Below the pieces are notes generated by a model that worked only from the letters and a program-made list of their open reading frames with translations, was not told where the DNA came from and did no database searches. Of a stretch of 64,000 bases of DNA, positions 54,471 through 63,022 are shown piece by piece; position 1 is the stretch's first letter, and every line of letters begins with the position of its first letter. The position numbers and the translations under genes are program-made. Source of the stretch: Phenylobacterium sp. (lineage in GTDB: Bacteria; Pseudomonadota; Alphaproteobacteria; Caulobacterales; Caulobacteraceae); NCBI RefSeq assembly GCF_030679875.1, contig NZ_JAUXSP010000019.1:248001-312000 (forward strand), read 5' to 3'.

Positions 54471-55817
54471 TCAGGCCGGCAGGCGGATGACGGCCCGCAG
54501 GCCGCCCAGGGGCGAGCGGTCGAGCAGCACCTCGCCCCCATGGCCCCTCGCCACGTCCCGGGCTATGGCCAGGCCCAGGCCGACACCCTTGATGTTCTGA
54601 TTGCGCGCCTCGTCCAGGCGGTTGAAGGCCTTGAAGGCGTCCTCGTGCTGGGCGACCGGAATGCCGGGGCCGTCGTCGTCCACCGCGATCTCGACCCCGC
54701 CCGAGGGGAGCCTGCGGGCGATCACTTCGACGGTCTCGCCGTGAACGGCGGCGTTCATCACCAGATTGGAGACCGCCCGGCGTAGGGCGCTTGGGCGGAC
54801 CCGGGCTGTCAGGCCCTCGGGCGCCTCGACTCGCACGGCCGCGCCCGCGCGGATGGCGCCCTCGGCGACCTCCTCCAGGAGGGGGCGCAGCAGGATGTCC
54901 TCGACGCTCTCGCCCCCCTCGCCGCGGGCGAAGGCGAGGTACTCATCGATCATGTGCTCCATCTCGGCCAGGTCGCGCTTCATGTCGCCCGTGCGCGAGG
55001 ACGGCGGCGCCAGGGCGAGCTCCAGTTTCAGGCGCGTGAGGGGCGTGCGCAGGTCGTGGCTGACCGAGGCCAGCAGGGCGGTGCGCTGTTCGATATGGCG
55101 TTGGATGCGGGACTTCATGGCCAGGAAGGCGTGGGCCGCCTGTCGCACTTCCCGGGCGCCGTGCGGCTTGAAGGCCTTGTCGTCTTCGCCTCGGCCGAAG
55201 GCGTCCGCCGCCGTCGCCAGCCGTTCGATGGCCCGGGTCTGGTTGCGGATGAACAGGATGGCGATCGCTGTGAGCAACAGGGTCGCCACGGTCATCCACA
55301 GGATGAAGATATGTCCCTGAGTTGCGAAGGCCCGGTCCCGCGGCGCCAGAATGCGCAGCACGCCCTCGTCCACCTGCACCCGGATGTCCACATAGGCCGG
55401 GTAGCGGGTCGTATCGAACCAGAAGGGGACGTCCAGTTGCTCCGACAGGGCCCGCTTCAGGGACCTGTCGACGGGGGCGAAGAAGGAGTAGCGGCGGTTC
55501 AGGGGCAGGTCGCGCCCCTCCTGCAGCGCGATCGACAGACTGAGTGATTCTTCAGCCCGGGCGGCGAGCACGGCGAAGGCCTCGGGGCTCTTGTCGTCCT
55601 CATAGCCCGCCACCGCCCAGGCCACCTCGCCCGCCAGGCCATCGGACAGGCGGCTGGTGACAGTGTCCCAGTGGGCGTCGAAGAAAATCCAGGTGACCGC
55701 CACCTGCATGAGGGCCACCGGCAGGACGATGATCAGCAGGGAGCGGCCGAACAGGCTGGTCGGCAGCCGGCGCTTGATCAGCCGGCCCAGATAGCGCGGC
55801 GGCAGCCGGACCCGCAT
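54471..55817 (-). CDS. Sensor histidine kinase (EnvZ-like)
   Basis: A 448-residue membrane sensor kinase with two transmembrane segments (about 25-46 and 169-190) around a periplasmic sensor of about 120 residues. A HAMP region (192-243) follows, then a DHp domain with H-box ASVSHDLRTPLTRLKLELAL (His254). The catalytic domain has N-box NLVMNAAVHGE, DDDGPGIP and GVGLGLAIARDVARGHGG. It overlaps the preceding response regulator gene by one base, so the two form an OmpR/EnvZ-type pair. The signal is unknown. Confidence 0.92.
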   Translation of the reverse strand: MRVRLPPRYLGRLIKRRLPTSLFGRSLLIIVLPVALMQVAVTWIFFDAHWDTVTSRLSDGLAGEVAWAVAGYEDDKSPEAFAVLAARAEESLSLSIALQEGRDLPLNRRYSFFAPVDRSLKRALSEQLDVPFWFDTTRYPAYVDIRVQVDEGVLRILAPRDRAFATQGHIFILWMTVATLLLTAIAILFIRNQTRAIERLATAADAFGRGEDDKAFKPHGAREVRQAAHAFLAMKSRIQRHIEQRTALLASVSHDLRTPLTRLKLELALAPPSSRTGDMKRDLAEMEHMIDEYLAFARGEGGESVEDILLRPLLEEVAEGAIRAGAAVRVEAPEGLTARVRPSALRRAVSNLVMNAAVHGETVEVIARRLPSGGVEIAVDDDGPGIPVAQHEDAFKAFNRLDEARNQNIKGVGLGLAIARDVARGHGGEVLLDRSPLGGLRAVIRLPA

Positions 55818-56527
55818 CAGTCCGGCGCCAGCATGTAACCGACCCCGCGGACGGTCTGCAGATAGCGCGGCGCCTTTGGGTCGGCCTCAATCTTGCGGCG
55901 CAGGCGCGTGACCTGCACGTCCACGGCCCGGCCAGAGGGATCGACGGTGTCGCGAGCCAGCTCCAGCCGGTCGACCGGCTCATGCGGAGATTGGGCGAGC
56001 CGGCGCAGCAGCACGGCCTCGCCCTCGGTCAGGCGCACCGGCGCCCCCTCCCGTGACAGTTCGCCCCGGGCCAGATCAAAGGCGCAGGCCCCAAGTGAGA
56101 AGCGGCCGGCGGCCGGCGCGCGCTGGGCCGTGCGGCGCAGGATGGCCTCGATGCGCAGCAGCAGCTCCTGGGGCTCGAAGGGCTTGCCCAGATAGTCGTC
56201 GGCGCCGACCTGCAGGCCCTCGATCCTGTGCTCGGCCTCGCCCAGGGCGGTCAGCATCAGCACGGGCGTGCGCCCCGTCTCGCCCCCGCGGCCGCGCAGC
56301 CAGCGCGTGAGAGAGACCCCGTCTTCACCGGGCATCATCACGTCGAACACCGCCAGATCGAAATCCAGGCTGTCCAGAAGCCGCCGCGCAGCCGGCCCGC
56401 CGGCCGCCGTGGTGACGCGAAACCCCTCACGGCTGAGAAAGGCTTTCAGCAGTTCGCGGATGCGGTCGTCGTCATCGACCACCAGCAGATGGCGGGCCAG
56501 GGGCCCAGAAGCTTCAGCAAGGCTCAT
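55817..56527 (-). CDS. OmpR-family response regulator
   Basis: A 236-residue two-domain regulator. The receiver at about 12-128 has the acidic cluster LLVVDDDDRIRELL, phosphoacceptor Asp62 in FDVMMPGEDG, the conserved Thr in MLTALGEAEHR and KPFEPQELLLRI. The winged-helix DNA-binding domain at about 140-236 has LTEGEAVLLRRLAQSPHEPV, then DVQVTRLRRKIEADPKAPRY. The ATG at 56527 gives MSLAEASG; longer readings run through antisense sequence of ilvE. It is coupled to the kinase gene. Confidence 0.93.
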   Translation of the reverse strand: MSLAEASGPLARHLLVVDDDDRIRELLKAFLSREGFRVTTAAGGPAARRLLDSLDFDLAVFDVMMPGEDGVSLTRWLRGRGGETGRTPVLMLTALGEAEHRIEGLQVGADDYLGKPFEPQELLLRIEAILRRTAQRAPAAGRFSLGACAFDLARGELSREGAPVRLTEGEAVLLRRLAQSPHEPVDRLELARDTVDPSGRAVDVQVTRLRRKIEADPKAPRYLQTVRGVGYMLAPD

Positions 56528-56609
56528 GCGTCTGGCGGCTCCCCGTGGCGCAGGGTGACAGGATAGGCCGCTCTGGTCTCCGCGGCCATCGCGTCGGCGT
56601 GGCCATTTC

Positions 56610-56638
56610 GTTTGACGAGCGCGATCTGGAGCGTTGTA
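56610..56638 (+). promoter_or_regulatory. Probable sigma-70 promoter of ilvE
   Basis: TTGACG (56610-56615) and TGTAAG (56633-56638) are separated by 17 bases, 34 bp before the ilvE ATG. Both elements are close to consensus for a housekeeping promoter (5 of 6 and 4 of 6), and the spacing is ideal. Confidence 0.55.
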
Positions 56639-56671
56639 AGGGGGGCGCATTGAAAGGAAGGCTCTACGCCG

Positions 56672-57559
56672 ATGGCTCTCGTTCCCTTTGACGATCGCGA
56701 TGGATGGATCTGGCTGGATGGCCAGTTCGTGGCCTGGCGCGAGGCGAAGGTGCACGTATTGACGCACGGCCTCCACTACGCCTCGGCGGTGTTCGAAGGC
56801 GAGCGGATGTATGGCGGAGAGATCTACAAGCTTACCGAACATACGGAGCGCCTGTTCAAGTCGGCGGAGATGCTGGATTTCGAGATCCCCTTCACGGTGG
56901 CCGAGATCGATCAGGCCTGCAAGGACACCTGCGCCAAGAACGGCCTGACCGACGCCTATGTCCGGCCTATCGCGTGGCGCGGATCGGAGATGATCGGCGT
57001 CTCGGCCCAGGACACCAAGATCCACGTGTCCGTGGCGGTGTGGGAGTGGCCGAGCTACTTCTCGCCAGAGGAGAAGGCCAAGGGCATTCGGATGTGCTGG
57101 GCCAAGTACAAGCGCCCCTCGCCTGAAACCGAGCCGGTCCACGCCAAGGCCACCGGCCTCTACATGATCTGCACCATCTCCAAACATGCGGCGGAGAAGG
57201 ACGGCTACACCGACGCCATGATGCTCGACTATCGCGGCTATGTGGCCGAGAGCACCGGGTCCAACGTGTTCTTTGTCCAGGACGGGGTGCTGCACACGCC
57301 GACGCCCGATTGCTTCCTGAACGGCATCACCCGCCAGTCGGTGATCGCCCTGGCCAAGGGCAAGGGCTTCGAGGTGGTCGAGCGCCACATCAAGCCCGAG
57401 GAGCTGGCCGGCTTCACCGAGTGCTTCGTGGTGGGGACGGCGGCCGAGGTGACTCCGGTCTCGCAGATCGGCGAGTACCGCTTCACCCCCGGAAACATCT
57501 CGCTGAGCCTGATGGACGATTACGCCAAGATGGTCCGCCGTCAGTTGCAGCCGGCCTGA
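56672..57559 (+). CDS. ilvE: Branched-chain amino acid aminotransferase
   Basis: Transaminates leucine, isoleucine and valine with 2-oxoglutarate using PLP. The 295 residues show the class IV fold: VLTHGLHYASAVFEGERMYG, YVRPIAWRGSEMIGVSA, the PLP lysine Lys159 in PVHAKATGLYMI, LDYRGYVAESTGSNVFFVQD, and NGITRQSVIALAKGKGFEVV with GTAAEVTPV. The binding site GGAAGG precedes the ATG. A sigma-70-like promoter lies upstream and a hairpin terminator downstream. Confidence 0.95.
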   Translation: MALVPFDDRDGWIWLDGQFVAWREAKVHVLTHGLHYASAVFEGERMYGGEIYKLTEHTERLFKSAEMLDFEIPFTVAEIDQACKDTCAKNGLTDAYVRPIAWRGSEMIGVSAQDTKIHVSVAVWEWPSYFSPEEKAKGIRMCWAKYKRPSPETEPVHAKATGLYMICTISKHAAEKDGYTDAMMLDYRGYVAESTGSNVFFVQDGVLHTPTPDCFLNGITRQSVIALAKGKGFEVVERHIKPEELAGFTECFVVGTAAEVTPVSQIGEYRFTPGNISLSLMDDYAKMVRRQLQPA

Positions 57560-57587
57560 GTACGCCCCTGGCGTCCGCCGACAGACA

Positions 57588-57616
57588 CGCCCCCTTCGCC
57601 CCTGGCGGAGGGGGCG
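57588..57616 (+). terminator. Hairpin terminator after ilvE
   Basis: An 8-bp stem (57588-57595 with 57609-57616) is followed by CTTTCGTT. It lies 28 bp past the ilvE stop and 8 bp before the stop of the convergent TPR gene. Confidence 0.75.
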
Positions 57617-57623
57617 CTTTCGT

Positions 57624-58838
57624 TCAGGCCATGATCCGGGCCTCAAGCTCCTCAAGGCGCAGTCGGGTGGCGGCCAGATCGGCGCCGTACCGACCGGCGT
57701 CGGTCTCGGCCAGATCGGCGGCGATCGCCTCGCTCTCGCGGTAGAGATCAAGCGCGCGGGTGCGGTGACCCCGATCCTCGCGGGCGTCGGCCAGACGCTC
57801 CAGGGCTATGGACAGGGCGCGGCGGGCGTCGGCGTCGCCGACCTCCTGGGCGATCTGGCGACGCAGGATCAGCGCCGTCTCATAGGACTCCACCGCGGCG
57901 TCCAACCGGTGTTCCTCATAGGCCATGTCCCCCACATTGAGCAGGGCGTCGGCGATCAGCTCCGGCGCCTCGGCCTGGCGGGCATAGGCCAGGGCCAGGT
58001 CATAGGACTCGATGGCGTCGTCGGTGCGCCCCTGGGCGCGGGCGAAATCCCCCGCGTCCTGGGCGGCCAGCATCTGCTGGCGATCGGTGGCGGCCAGGGC
58101 GGAAACCCGTTGCAGGGCCTGGGCGGCGGGAGCCCAGGCCTCTGCCCGGGCGTGGGTGCGCAGTTCGGCGCGGGCGGCGTCGAAATCGTGTCCGGCCGGC
58201 GGCGGCGAATCGGGCGCGCCCTCGTCCAAGATGGTCGAGGGCGACGCGGCTTCTGAGGCGGGCTCAATCCCAGGCTCAATCCCGGCCTCGGACGGCGGGG
58301 TGAGCGAGGCGGCCGCCACCGCGGCCAGGGGCGCCGGAAGTTCGGCCGCGGGCTCAGACTCTTCCTCAGCAGAGGGCAGGGCGCCCGTCGCCGGGGGCGC
58401 AGGCTCGATCACTTCTGTTTCCAGCTCCGGCTCGGGGGCGCTGTCGAGGGCGTCCGCCACGGTCGCGGCGGGGAAGGGCGCAGGCTCAGGAACCGGCGAA
58501 GCCTCAAGGGCTTGAAGCGGGCTCAGGCCTGGAAAGGGACGGGGCTCTTCCGGGAGCGCCGCCTCCTTTGCGTCCTGGACGTCGTCGGCGAACTTGAAAT
58601 CGGCGATGACCGGCAGCCCGTCGCGGGCCTTGCGTCGTGCGGGGCTGCGCATCAAGGCCGCGACCACCAGGGCGGCGCCCAGGAGGCCCGCGGCCAGAGC
58701 GACGCCGCGCCGCACGCCCTCAAAGGCGCCAAGATCAATGGAAGGTATCTGTCCCTCCAGGCCGCCTGGATTGAGGACAGCATAGGCGAGGCCGCCCAGT
58801 CCGAGCCCCAGAAGCAATCCGATAATCCGCCCCAGCAT
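57624..58838 (-). CDS. Membrane-anchored TPR protein of unknown function
   Basis: A 404-residue protein. Two N-terminal transmembrane segments lie at about 4-24 (IIGLLLGLGLGGLAYAVL) and 47-65. An acidic proline- and glutamate-rich disordered segment follows (about 95-215). The C-terminal 180 residues are helical with tetratricopeptide-like repeats (GRTDDAIESYDLALAYARQA; EHRLDAAVESYETALILRRQ; RTRALDLYRESEAIAADLAE). TPRs usually bind proteins. The ATG at 58838 has GGGGGAG upstream. I know no named family. Confidence 0.82.
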   Translation of the reverse strand: MLGRIIGLLLGLGLGGLAYAVLNPGGLEGQIPSIDLGAFEGVRRGVALAAGLLGAALVVAALMRSPARRKARDGLPVIADFKFADDVQDAKEAALPEEPRPFPGLSPLQALEASPVPEPAPFPAATVADALDSAPEPELETEVIEPAPPATGALPSAEEESEPAAELPAPLAAVAAASLTPPSEAGIEPGIEPASEAASPSTILDEGAPDSPPPAGHDFDAARAELRTHARAEAWAPAAQALQRVSALAATDRQQMLAAQDAGDFARAQGRTDDAIESYDLALAYARQAEAPELIADALLNVGDMAYEEHRLDAAVESYETALILRRQIAQEVGDADARRALSIALERLADAREDRGHRTRALDLYRESEAIAADLAETDAGRYGADLAATRLRLEELEARIMA

Positions 58839-58963
58839 GCCAACTCCCCCGTTGTCCGCCTGTATGGTTAAGCTAGGTGAGCTACGGGCGGCGGCCTCAA
58901 GGGGATGCAACCCCTGGGGTAGGGCGGCGGGCCCCGGCCGCCCCCGAATTGGGCAGGGCGCCT

Positions 58964-59374
58964 CTAAATCAGCCAGTTCAAAGGCCGCGGATAGGCTTCG
59001 CCGCGCGCCAGATAGATGACCCCCAGCACGCAGCGCACCGCAAACCAGATCCAGACGGCGCCCATGATGAAGACGCCCAGCATCACAGCTGGGATGCCGA
59101 TCAGGACGAACGACAGCGGGATGCCAAACAGCAGCAGCAGGCCGCCGATGACGAACCAGCCGATCGAGAGCCAGAAGGTGCGAATCTGGAAGGTGTAGTG
59201 GCTGGCCATCACCGGCCCCGCCCTGTCGCGATTAACATAGGCGATGACCAGTCCAATAAAGATGGTGATCACATTGGCCAGACCCAGCAGGTAGAGCCCG
59301 TAGACGACCGCGGGCATGGTGCGGTCTTCGCTCGGGGCGGCCGGCGGCGTGGCGTCGGTCAAGGCGTCGGTCAT
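58964..59374 (-). CDS. Small multi-pass membrane protein, DUF4870-like
   Basis: A 136-residue protein with three or four membrane segments (PAVVYGLYLLGLANVITIFI; WFVIGGLLLLFGIPLSFVLI; MLGVFIMGAVWIWFAVRCVL). The loop YVNRDRAGPVMASHYTFQIR is typical of DUF4870-like proteins. It ends with ARGEAYPRPLNWLI. The ATG at 59374 was chosen over an upstream start. It lies downstream of the 167-residue membrane protein gene on the same strand. The function is unknown. Confidence 0.84.
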   Translation of the reverse strand: MTDALTDATPPAAPSEDRTMPAVVYGLYLLGLANVITIFIGLVIAYVNRDRAGPVMASHYTFQIRTFWLSIGWFVIGGLLLLFGIPLSFVLIGIPAVMLGVFIMGAVWIWFAVRCVLGVIYLARGEAYPRPLNWLI

Positions 59375-59432
59375 GGCGGGATCCTTCAAGGCGTTGGTCG
59401 TGATCTTGCGGCGCCGGGGGGCCGCGAGCACC

Positions 59433-59936
59433 TTAATTCGGCGTTATCTGCTGTCGATCGATCCAGGGCAGAGCGGCGGCCGTCAGGATCAGGACGAAGA
59501 TCAGTCGCGCCGCCAGGGCCAGGCCCAGCGCCCAGGCGCCGATCATGGCGGCTGCAGCCATTACCGCCAGGGCCCCTGAGCCGCACAGGACAATGGTCCA
59601 GACCAACATCTCCGCCGCCTGGCGCCGGGGTCGCCCCAGGCGAAGCTGCGGGGCGTAGGCCGCACTCTCGGAGGCCAGGGCTTCCGTCAATTGGACGAAG
59701 CTTGGCCCATGATCATCCAACCGCCCGCCTCGGCCAAAGCTGCGAGCGGGAATACGCACCCGGCCCCGGGCGAAGTCAGCCCGCGCCAGCCCCTCGGTGA
59801 TCGACAGACGCCGCAATTCGCTCAGAGGGAATCGACGAACCCGGACGCCACGCCGTTCTGTCAGTTCGCCCTCGACCAGGGTCCATTCCGTGATGGGCAG
59901 GAGGGGCGAAATCCGCGCGCGGTGGACCGTCGCCAT
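59433..59936 (-). CDS. Uncharacterised protein with C-terminal membrane pair
   Basis: A 167-residue protein. Residues 1-95 are soluble and arginine-rich (WTLVEGELTERRGVRVRRFP, DDHGPSFVQLTEALASES), and 110-160 form two transmembrane helices (VWTIVLCGSGALAVMAAAAM; GLALAARLIFVLILTAAALP). It begins 4 bp after the folB stop, so it is probably in the folB operon. The ATG at 59936 fits that arrangement. I do not recognise the family. Confidence 0.72.
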   Translation of the reverse strand: MATVHRARISPLLPITEWTLVEGELTERRGVRVRRFPLSELRRLSITEGLARADFARGRVRIPARSFGRGGRLDDHGPSFVQLTEALASESAAYAPQLRLGRPRRQAAEMLVWTIVLCGSGALAVMAAAAMIGAWALGLALAARLIFVLILTAAALPWIDRQQITPN

Positions 59937-59940
59937 GCTG

Positions 59941-60351
59941 TCAGGTCCGAACGAGGACAACCTCGACGCCGGCGCTCGCGGCGTGCGGGGCCAAAGCCTG
60001 CGGCTTGTCGACCCGCACCCGGGCGCGGGTGACCCTGGGATCGGCCAGGCAGGCCCGGGCCAGCATCTCGGCGAAGGTCTCCACCAGGCCGATATGGCCT
60101 GATGCGGCCAGGGACCGGGCGGCCTCCGCCACCAGTTCATAGTTCACGGTGTCGGACAGGAGCTCAGCGCCGGCGACGGCGGCGTCTAGCTCGACATCGA
60201 TGACCAGGGGCTGGCTGCGCCCGCGCTCATGGGCGTAGATTCCCACATAGGCGTCGACCCGCAGGGTGGAGACGAAGATCTTGCTGGCCACCACCCGGCA
60301 GCCGCCGGACTCCGGGGACAGCTGGTCTTCGGTGACGGGGGACAGGGCCAT
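59941..60351 (-). CDS. folB: Dihydroneopterin aldolase
   Basis: Folate pathway enzyme cleaving dihydroneopterin. The 136 residues have an N-terminal extension of about 20 residues, then KIFVSTLRVDAYVGIYAHER with the substrate-binding Glu, PLVIDVELD, DTVNYELVAEAARSLA, HIGLVETFAEMLARACLADP and RARVRVDKPQAL with the catalytic lysine. It follows a pteridine-reductase-like SDR gene, an order that supports a role in pterin metabolism. Confidence 0.92.
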   Translation of the reverse strand: MALSPVTEDQLSPESGGCRVVASKIFVSTLRVDAYVGIYAHERGRSQPLVIDVELDAAVAGAELLSDTVNYELVAEAARSLAASGHIGLVETFAEMLARACLADPRVTRARVRVDKPQALAPHAASAGVEVVLVRT

Positions 60352-60377
60352 GGGGACGCCCTCCGGGCTCGCGGGGG

Positions 60378-61109
60378 TCAGGCCAGATGCTGGCCGGAAT
60401 CGATGGCGATCATCTGGCCCGTCACTGACGGAGCGTCAATGAGGTAGCGCAGGGCCTGGGCGATCTCCCTGGGGTCAACGGCCCGGGCCAGAGGCGTGCT
60501 GGCGGCTTCCTGGGCGAAATCCTCGGGGGTCTGGTGGATGGAAGGCAGGACCGGGCCTGGCCCGATGCCGTTCACCCGCACCCGGGGAGCGAGCGCCAGA
60601 GCCATCATGCGGGTCGCCTCCCACAGGGCGGCCTTGCTCAGGGAGTAGGAGAAGAAGGCCGGCTGTGTGCGCAGGACCCGCTGGTCGAGAATGTTGACGA
60701 TCAGGCCCTGTCGCTGACCCGTGATCCGCCGGGCGAAGGCCTGGGAAAGAACCAGGGGCCCGCGGAGATTGGTCTCCATGTGCAGGTCCCAGGACTGGCG
60801 GTTCATGGTGGTGAAGGCGTCGTCCTCGAACACTGAGGCGCTGTTGACCAGCAGATTGACCGGCCCAAGCTCGGCCTCAGCCTCACCGACCAGGGGCGCG
60901 GTCTCCGATTCCTTGCGAAGGTCCCGGGTGAACAAGGCCGCGCGGCGACCCAGGGCGCGGATCTCGGCGGCGACGGTCTCGGCGTCGTCATCTATGGCCC
61001 GGCAGTGCAGAGCCACGTCATAGCCAGCCTCGGCGCAGCTGAGCGCCAGAACCCGACCGATGCGTCGCGCCGCCCCGGTGACGAGGGCCGCGCCGCGGGG
61101 CTCGGTCAA
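60378..61109 (-). CDS. SDR oxidoreductase, pteridine reductase / FolM-like
   Basis: A 243-residue SDR. The nucleotide motif is TGAARRIGRVLALSCAEAGY, where the Arg-Arg after TGAA is characteristic of pteridine reductases. LLVNSASVFEDD replaces the NNAG motif, and YSLSKAALWEATRMMALALA holds the YxxxK motif. NGIGPGPVLPSIHQ follows the active site. It lies 26 bp before folB, so it probably reduces dihydrobiopterin or dihydrofolate-type substrates. The gene name is not fixed. Confidence 0.86.
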   Translation of the reverse strand: MTEPRGAALVTGAARRIGRVLALSCAEAGYDVALHCRAIDDDAETVAAEIRALGRRAALFTRDLRKESETAPLVGEAEAELGPVNLLVNSASVFEDDAFTTMNRQSWDLHMETNLRGPLVLSQAFARRITGQRQGLIVNILDQRVLRTQPAFFSYSLSKAALWEATRMMALALAPRVRVNGIGPGPVLPSIHQTPEDFAQEAASTPLARAVDPREIAQALRYLIDAPSVTGQMIAIDSGQHLA

Positions 61110-61133
61110 GGCCGCCCGCTCCGCTAGCGCAGC

Positions 61134-61214
61134 TTAGTCCGGCCGTCCGAACTCATAGATGTTGATCGCAAAGATCACGACGAGGAACGCCAGGATGGTG
61201 AGGATGGCGGTCAT
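61134..61214 (-). CDS. 26-residue single-pass membrane peptide
   Basis: An ATG at 61214 preceded by GGAGAGCTCC opens a 26-codon frame ending in TAA at 61134-61136. The product reads MTAILTILAFLVVIFAINIY followed by EFGRPD: one transmembrane helix and a short charged tail. It lies 24 bp upstream of the folM-like gene on the same strand. Good ribosome binding site and helix make it more likely real than not. The function is unknown; small single-pass proteins often tune membrane complexes. Confidence 0.62.
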   Translation of the reverse strand: MTAILTILAFLVVIFAINIYEFGRPD

Positions 61215-61385
61215 GGAGCTCTCCAGGAAACATAACGCCCCCCGGCTTTAGCGAGGCCCGCGCCGGCCCGCAAGGCGAGCCATGGGTTCAAGCGCGGCGC
61301 AAAACCGCGCGGGGCCTGTTGCGGCGAGCGCCCAGGCGCGCCACCTTGGGGTGGGATGTGGCGCGCGACCCGCGCCGACCGGATT

Positions 61386-61406
61386 GATGTTCCCTTGGTG
61401 AACATC
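61386..61406. promoter_or_regulatory. Inverted repeat, possible operator for the aldehyde dehydrogenase gene
   Basis: GATGTTC (61386-61392) and GAACATC (61400-61406) form a perfect 7-bp inverted repeat with a 7-base spacer, 76 bp upstream of the ATG. Such symmetry suits a dimeric repressor of the TetR or similar type, but no regulator gene is adjacent. Confidence 0.4.
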
Positions 61407-61482
61407 GATAACTAAAATGCCTGTTTGAAATTGCGCGGGCCGTGGAGCCGGCGCCAAGAAATCTAGGGTCCAGGAGGACGGC

Positions 61483-62919
61483 ATGCGCGAATATCTGAAG
61501 TTCTATATCGACGGCCAGTGGGTCGAGCCGGCGTCGCTTAAGACCCTGGACGTCATCAATCCCGCCACTGAAGAGGTGGTCGGCAAGATCGCCCTCGGCG
61601 GCGAAGCCGATGTGGACAAGGCCGTAAAGGCGGCCCGCAAGGCCTTCGCCACCTGGTCCCAGACCAGCCGCGAAGAGCGTCTGGACGTCATGCAGCGGGT
61701 CCTGGCCGAGTACCAGAAGCGCTTCGGCGACCTGGCCAACGCCGTCACCGAGGAAATGGGCGCCCCGGCCTCCCTGGCCCAACGCGCCCAGGTCCCGTCC
61801 GGTATGGGCCATCTGGCCACGGCCATCGGCATTCTGAAGGACTTCAAGTTCGAGGAAGACCGTGGCTCGACCATGATCGTCAAGGAGCCGATCGGGGTCT
61901 GCAGCTTCATCACGCCCTGGAACTGGCCGCTCAACCAGATCATGTGCAAGGTCGCTCCGGCGCTCGCCACCGGCTGCACCATGGTGCTGAAGCCGTCGGA
62001 AGTTGCGCCGTTCACCGGTCAGATCTTTGCCGAGATCATGCATGAGGCCGGCGTGCCGGCCGGCGTGTTCAACCTCGTTCACGGCGATGGTCTCGGCGTG
62101 GGCGTGCCGCTCTCGACCCATCCGGAAGTGGACATGGTCTCCTTCACCGGCTCCACCCGGGCCGGCATCGAGGTGGCCAAGAACGCCGCCCCGACCGTCA
62201 AGCGCGTCCACCAGGAACTGGGCGGCAAGAGCCCCAACATCGTCCTGGACGACGACGTCTTCGCCAAGAGCGTGGCTGGCGGCGTGCGTCAGGTGATGAC
62301 CAATTCGGGCCAGTCCTGCAATGCGCCCACCCGGATGCTGGTCCCCTCCAAGCGGATGGGCGAGGCGATCGCCGCGGCCAAGGAAGCCGCCGCCCAGGTG
62401 ACTGTGGGCGACCCCACAGGCAACGCCATGCTGGGTCCGGTGGTCTCCCAGACCCAGTGGGACAAGATCCAGGCCCTGATCCAGAAGGGCGTCGACGAAG
62501 GCGCCACCCTGGTCGCCGGCGGCCCCGGCCGTCCCGAGGGCCTGGACAAGGGCTACTACGTCCAGCCGACGGTGTTCGCCAATGTGACGCCGGACATGAC
62601 CATCTCCCGCGAGGAGATCTTCGGTCCCGTCCTCTCGATCCTCGGCTATGAGGACCTCGATCAGGCCATCGCCATCGGCAACGACACCGAATACGGCCTG
62701 GCGGCCTATGTGAATGGCGCCGACCTGGCCAAGGCCCGGGAAGTGGCTTCCAAACTCCGCGCCGGCCAGGTGTCGATCAATGGCGCCTCGGACATGACGG
62801 CCCCCTTCGGCGGCTTCAAGATGAGCGGCAACGGGCGCGAGTGGGGCGATTTCGCCTTCCACGAGTTCCTGGAGGTCAAGGCGGTCATGGGCTACGCGCC
62901 CAAGCAGGCCGCCGAATAG
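61483..62919 (+). CDS. NAD(P)+-dependent aldehyde dehydrogenase
   Basis: A 478-residue ALDH oxidising an aldehyde to the acid. It has FYIDGQWVEPAS, FITPWNWPLNQIMCKVAPAL, FTGSTRAGIEVAKNAA, catalytic Glu245 in HQELGGKSPNIVL, and nucleophile Cys279 in NSGQSCNAPTRM. It also has EEIFGPVLSILGYEDLDQAI and PFGGFKMSGNGREWG. A strong GGAGG precedes the ATG. An inverted repeat lies upstream and a hairpin terminator follows. The specific aldehyde is unknown. Confidence 0.94.
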   Translation: MREYLKFYIDGQWVEPASLKTLDVINPATEEVVGKIALGGEADVDKAVKAARKAFATWSQTSREERLDVMQRVLAEYQKRFGDLANAVTEEMGAPASLAQRAQVPSGMGHLATAIGILKDFKFEEDRGSTMIVKEPIGVCSFITPWNWPLNQIMCKVAPALATGCTMVLKPSEVAPFTGQIFAEIMHEAGVPAGVFNLVHGDGLGVGVPLSTHPEVDMVSFTGSTRAGIEVAKNAAPTVKRVHQELGGKSPNIVLDDDVFAKSVAGGVRQVMTNSGQSCNAPTRMLVPSKRMGEAIAAAKEAAAQVTVGDPTGNAMLGPVVSQTQWDKIQALIQKGVDEGATLVAGGPGRPEGLDKGYYVQPTVFANVTPDMTISREEIFGPVLSILGYEDLDQAIAIGNDTEYGLAAYVNGADLAKAREVASKLRAGQVSINGASDMTAPFGGFKMSGNGREWGDFAFHEFLEVKAVMGYAPKQAAE

Positions 62920-62942
62920 GGGCTGCAAGGCCCACGAGACCC

Positions 62943-62971
62943 ACGGCCCCCGGCGATGCGCCGGGGGCCGT
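62943..62971 (+). terminator. Hairpin terminator after aldehyde dehydrogenase
   Basis: A 13-bp perfect stem (62943-62955 with 62959-62971) with a three-base loop is followed by TTTC. The stop codon is 24 bp upstream. Confidence 0.9.
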
Positions 62972-63022
62972 TTTCATGACCGCGCCGGCAAGAGCGCGAC
63001 CCTGCGAACGAGGAAATCGCCG

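Noticed and set aside
61288-62928. A 546-codon open frame on the minus strand
   Set aside because: Antisense to the aldehyde dehydrogenase gene, with composition typical of shadows and no recognisable domain.
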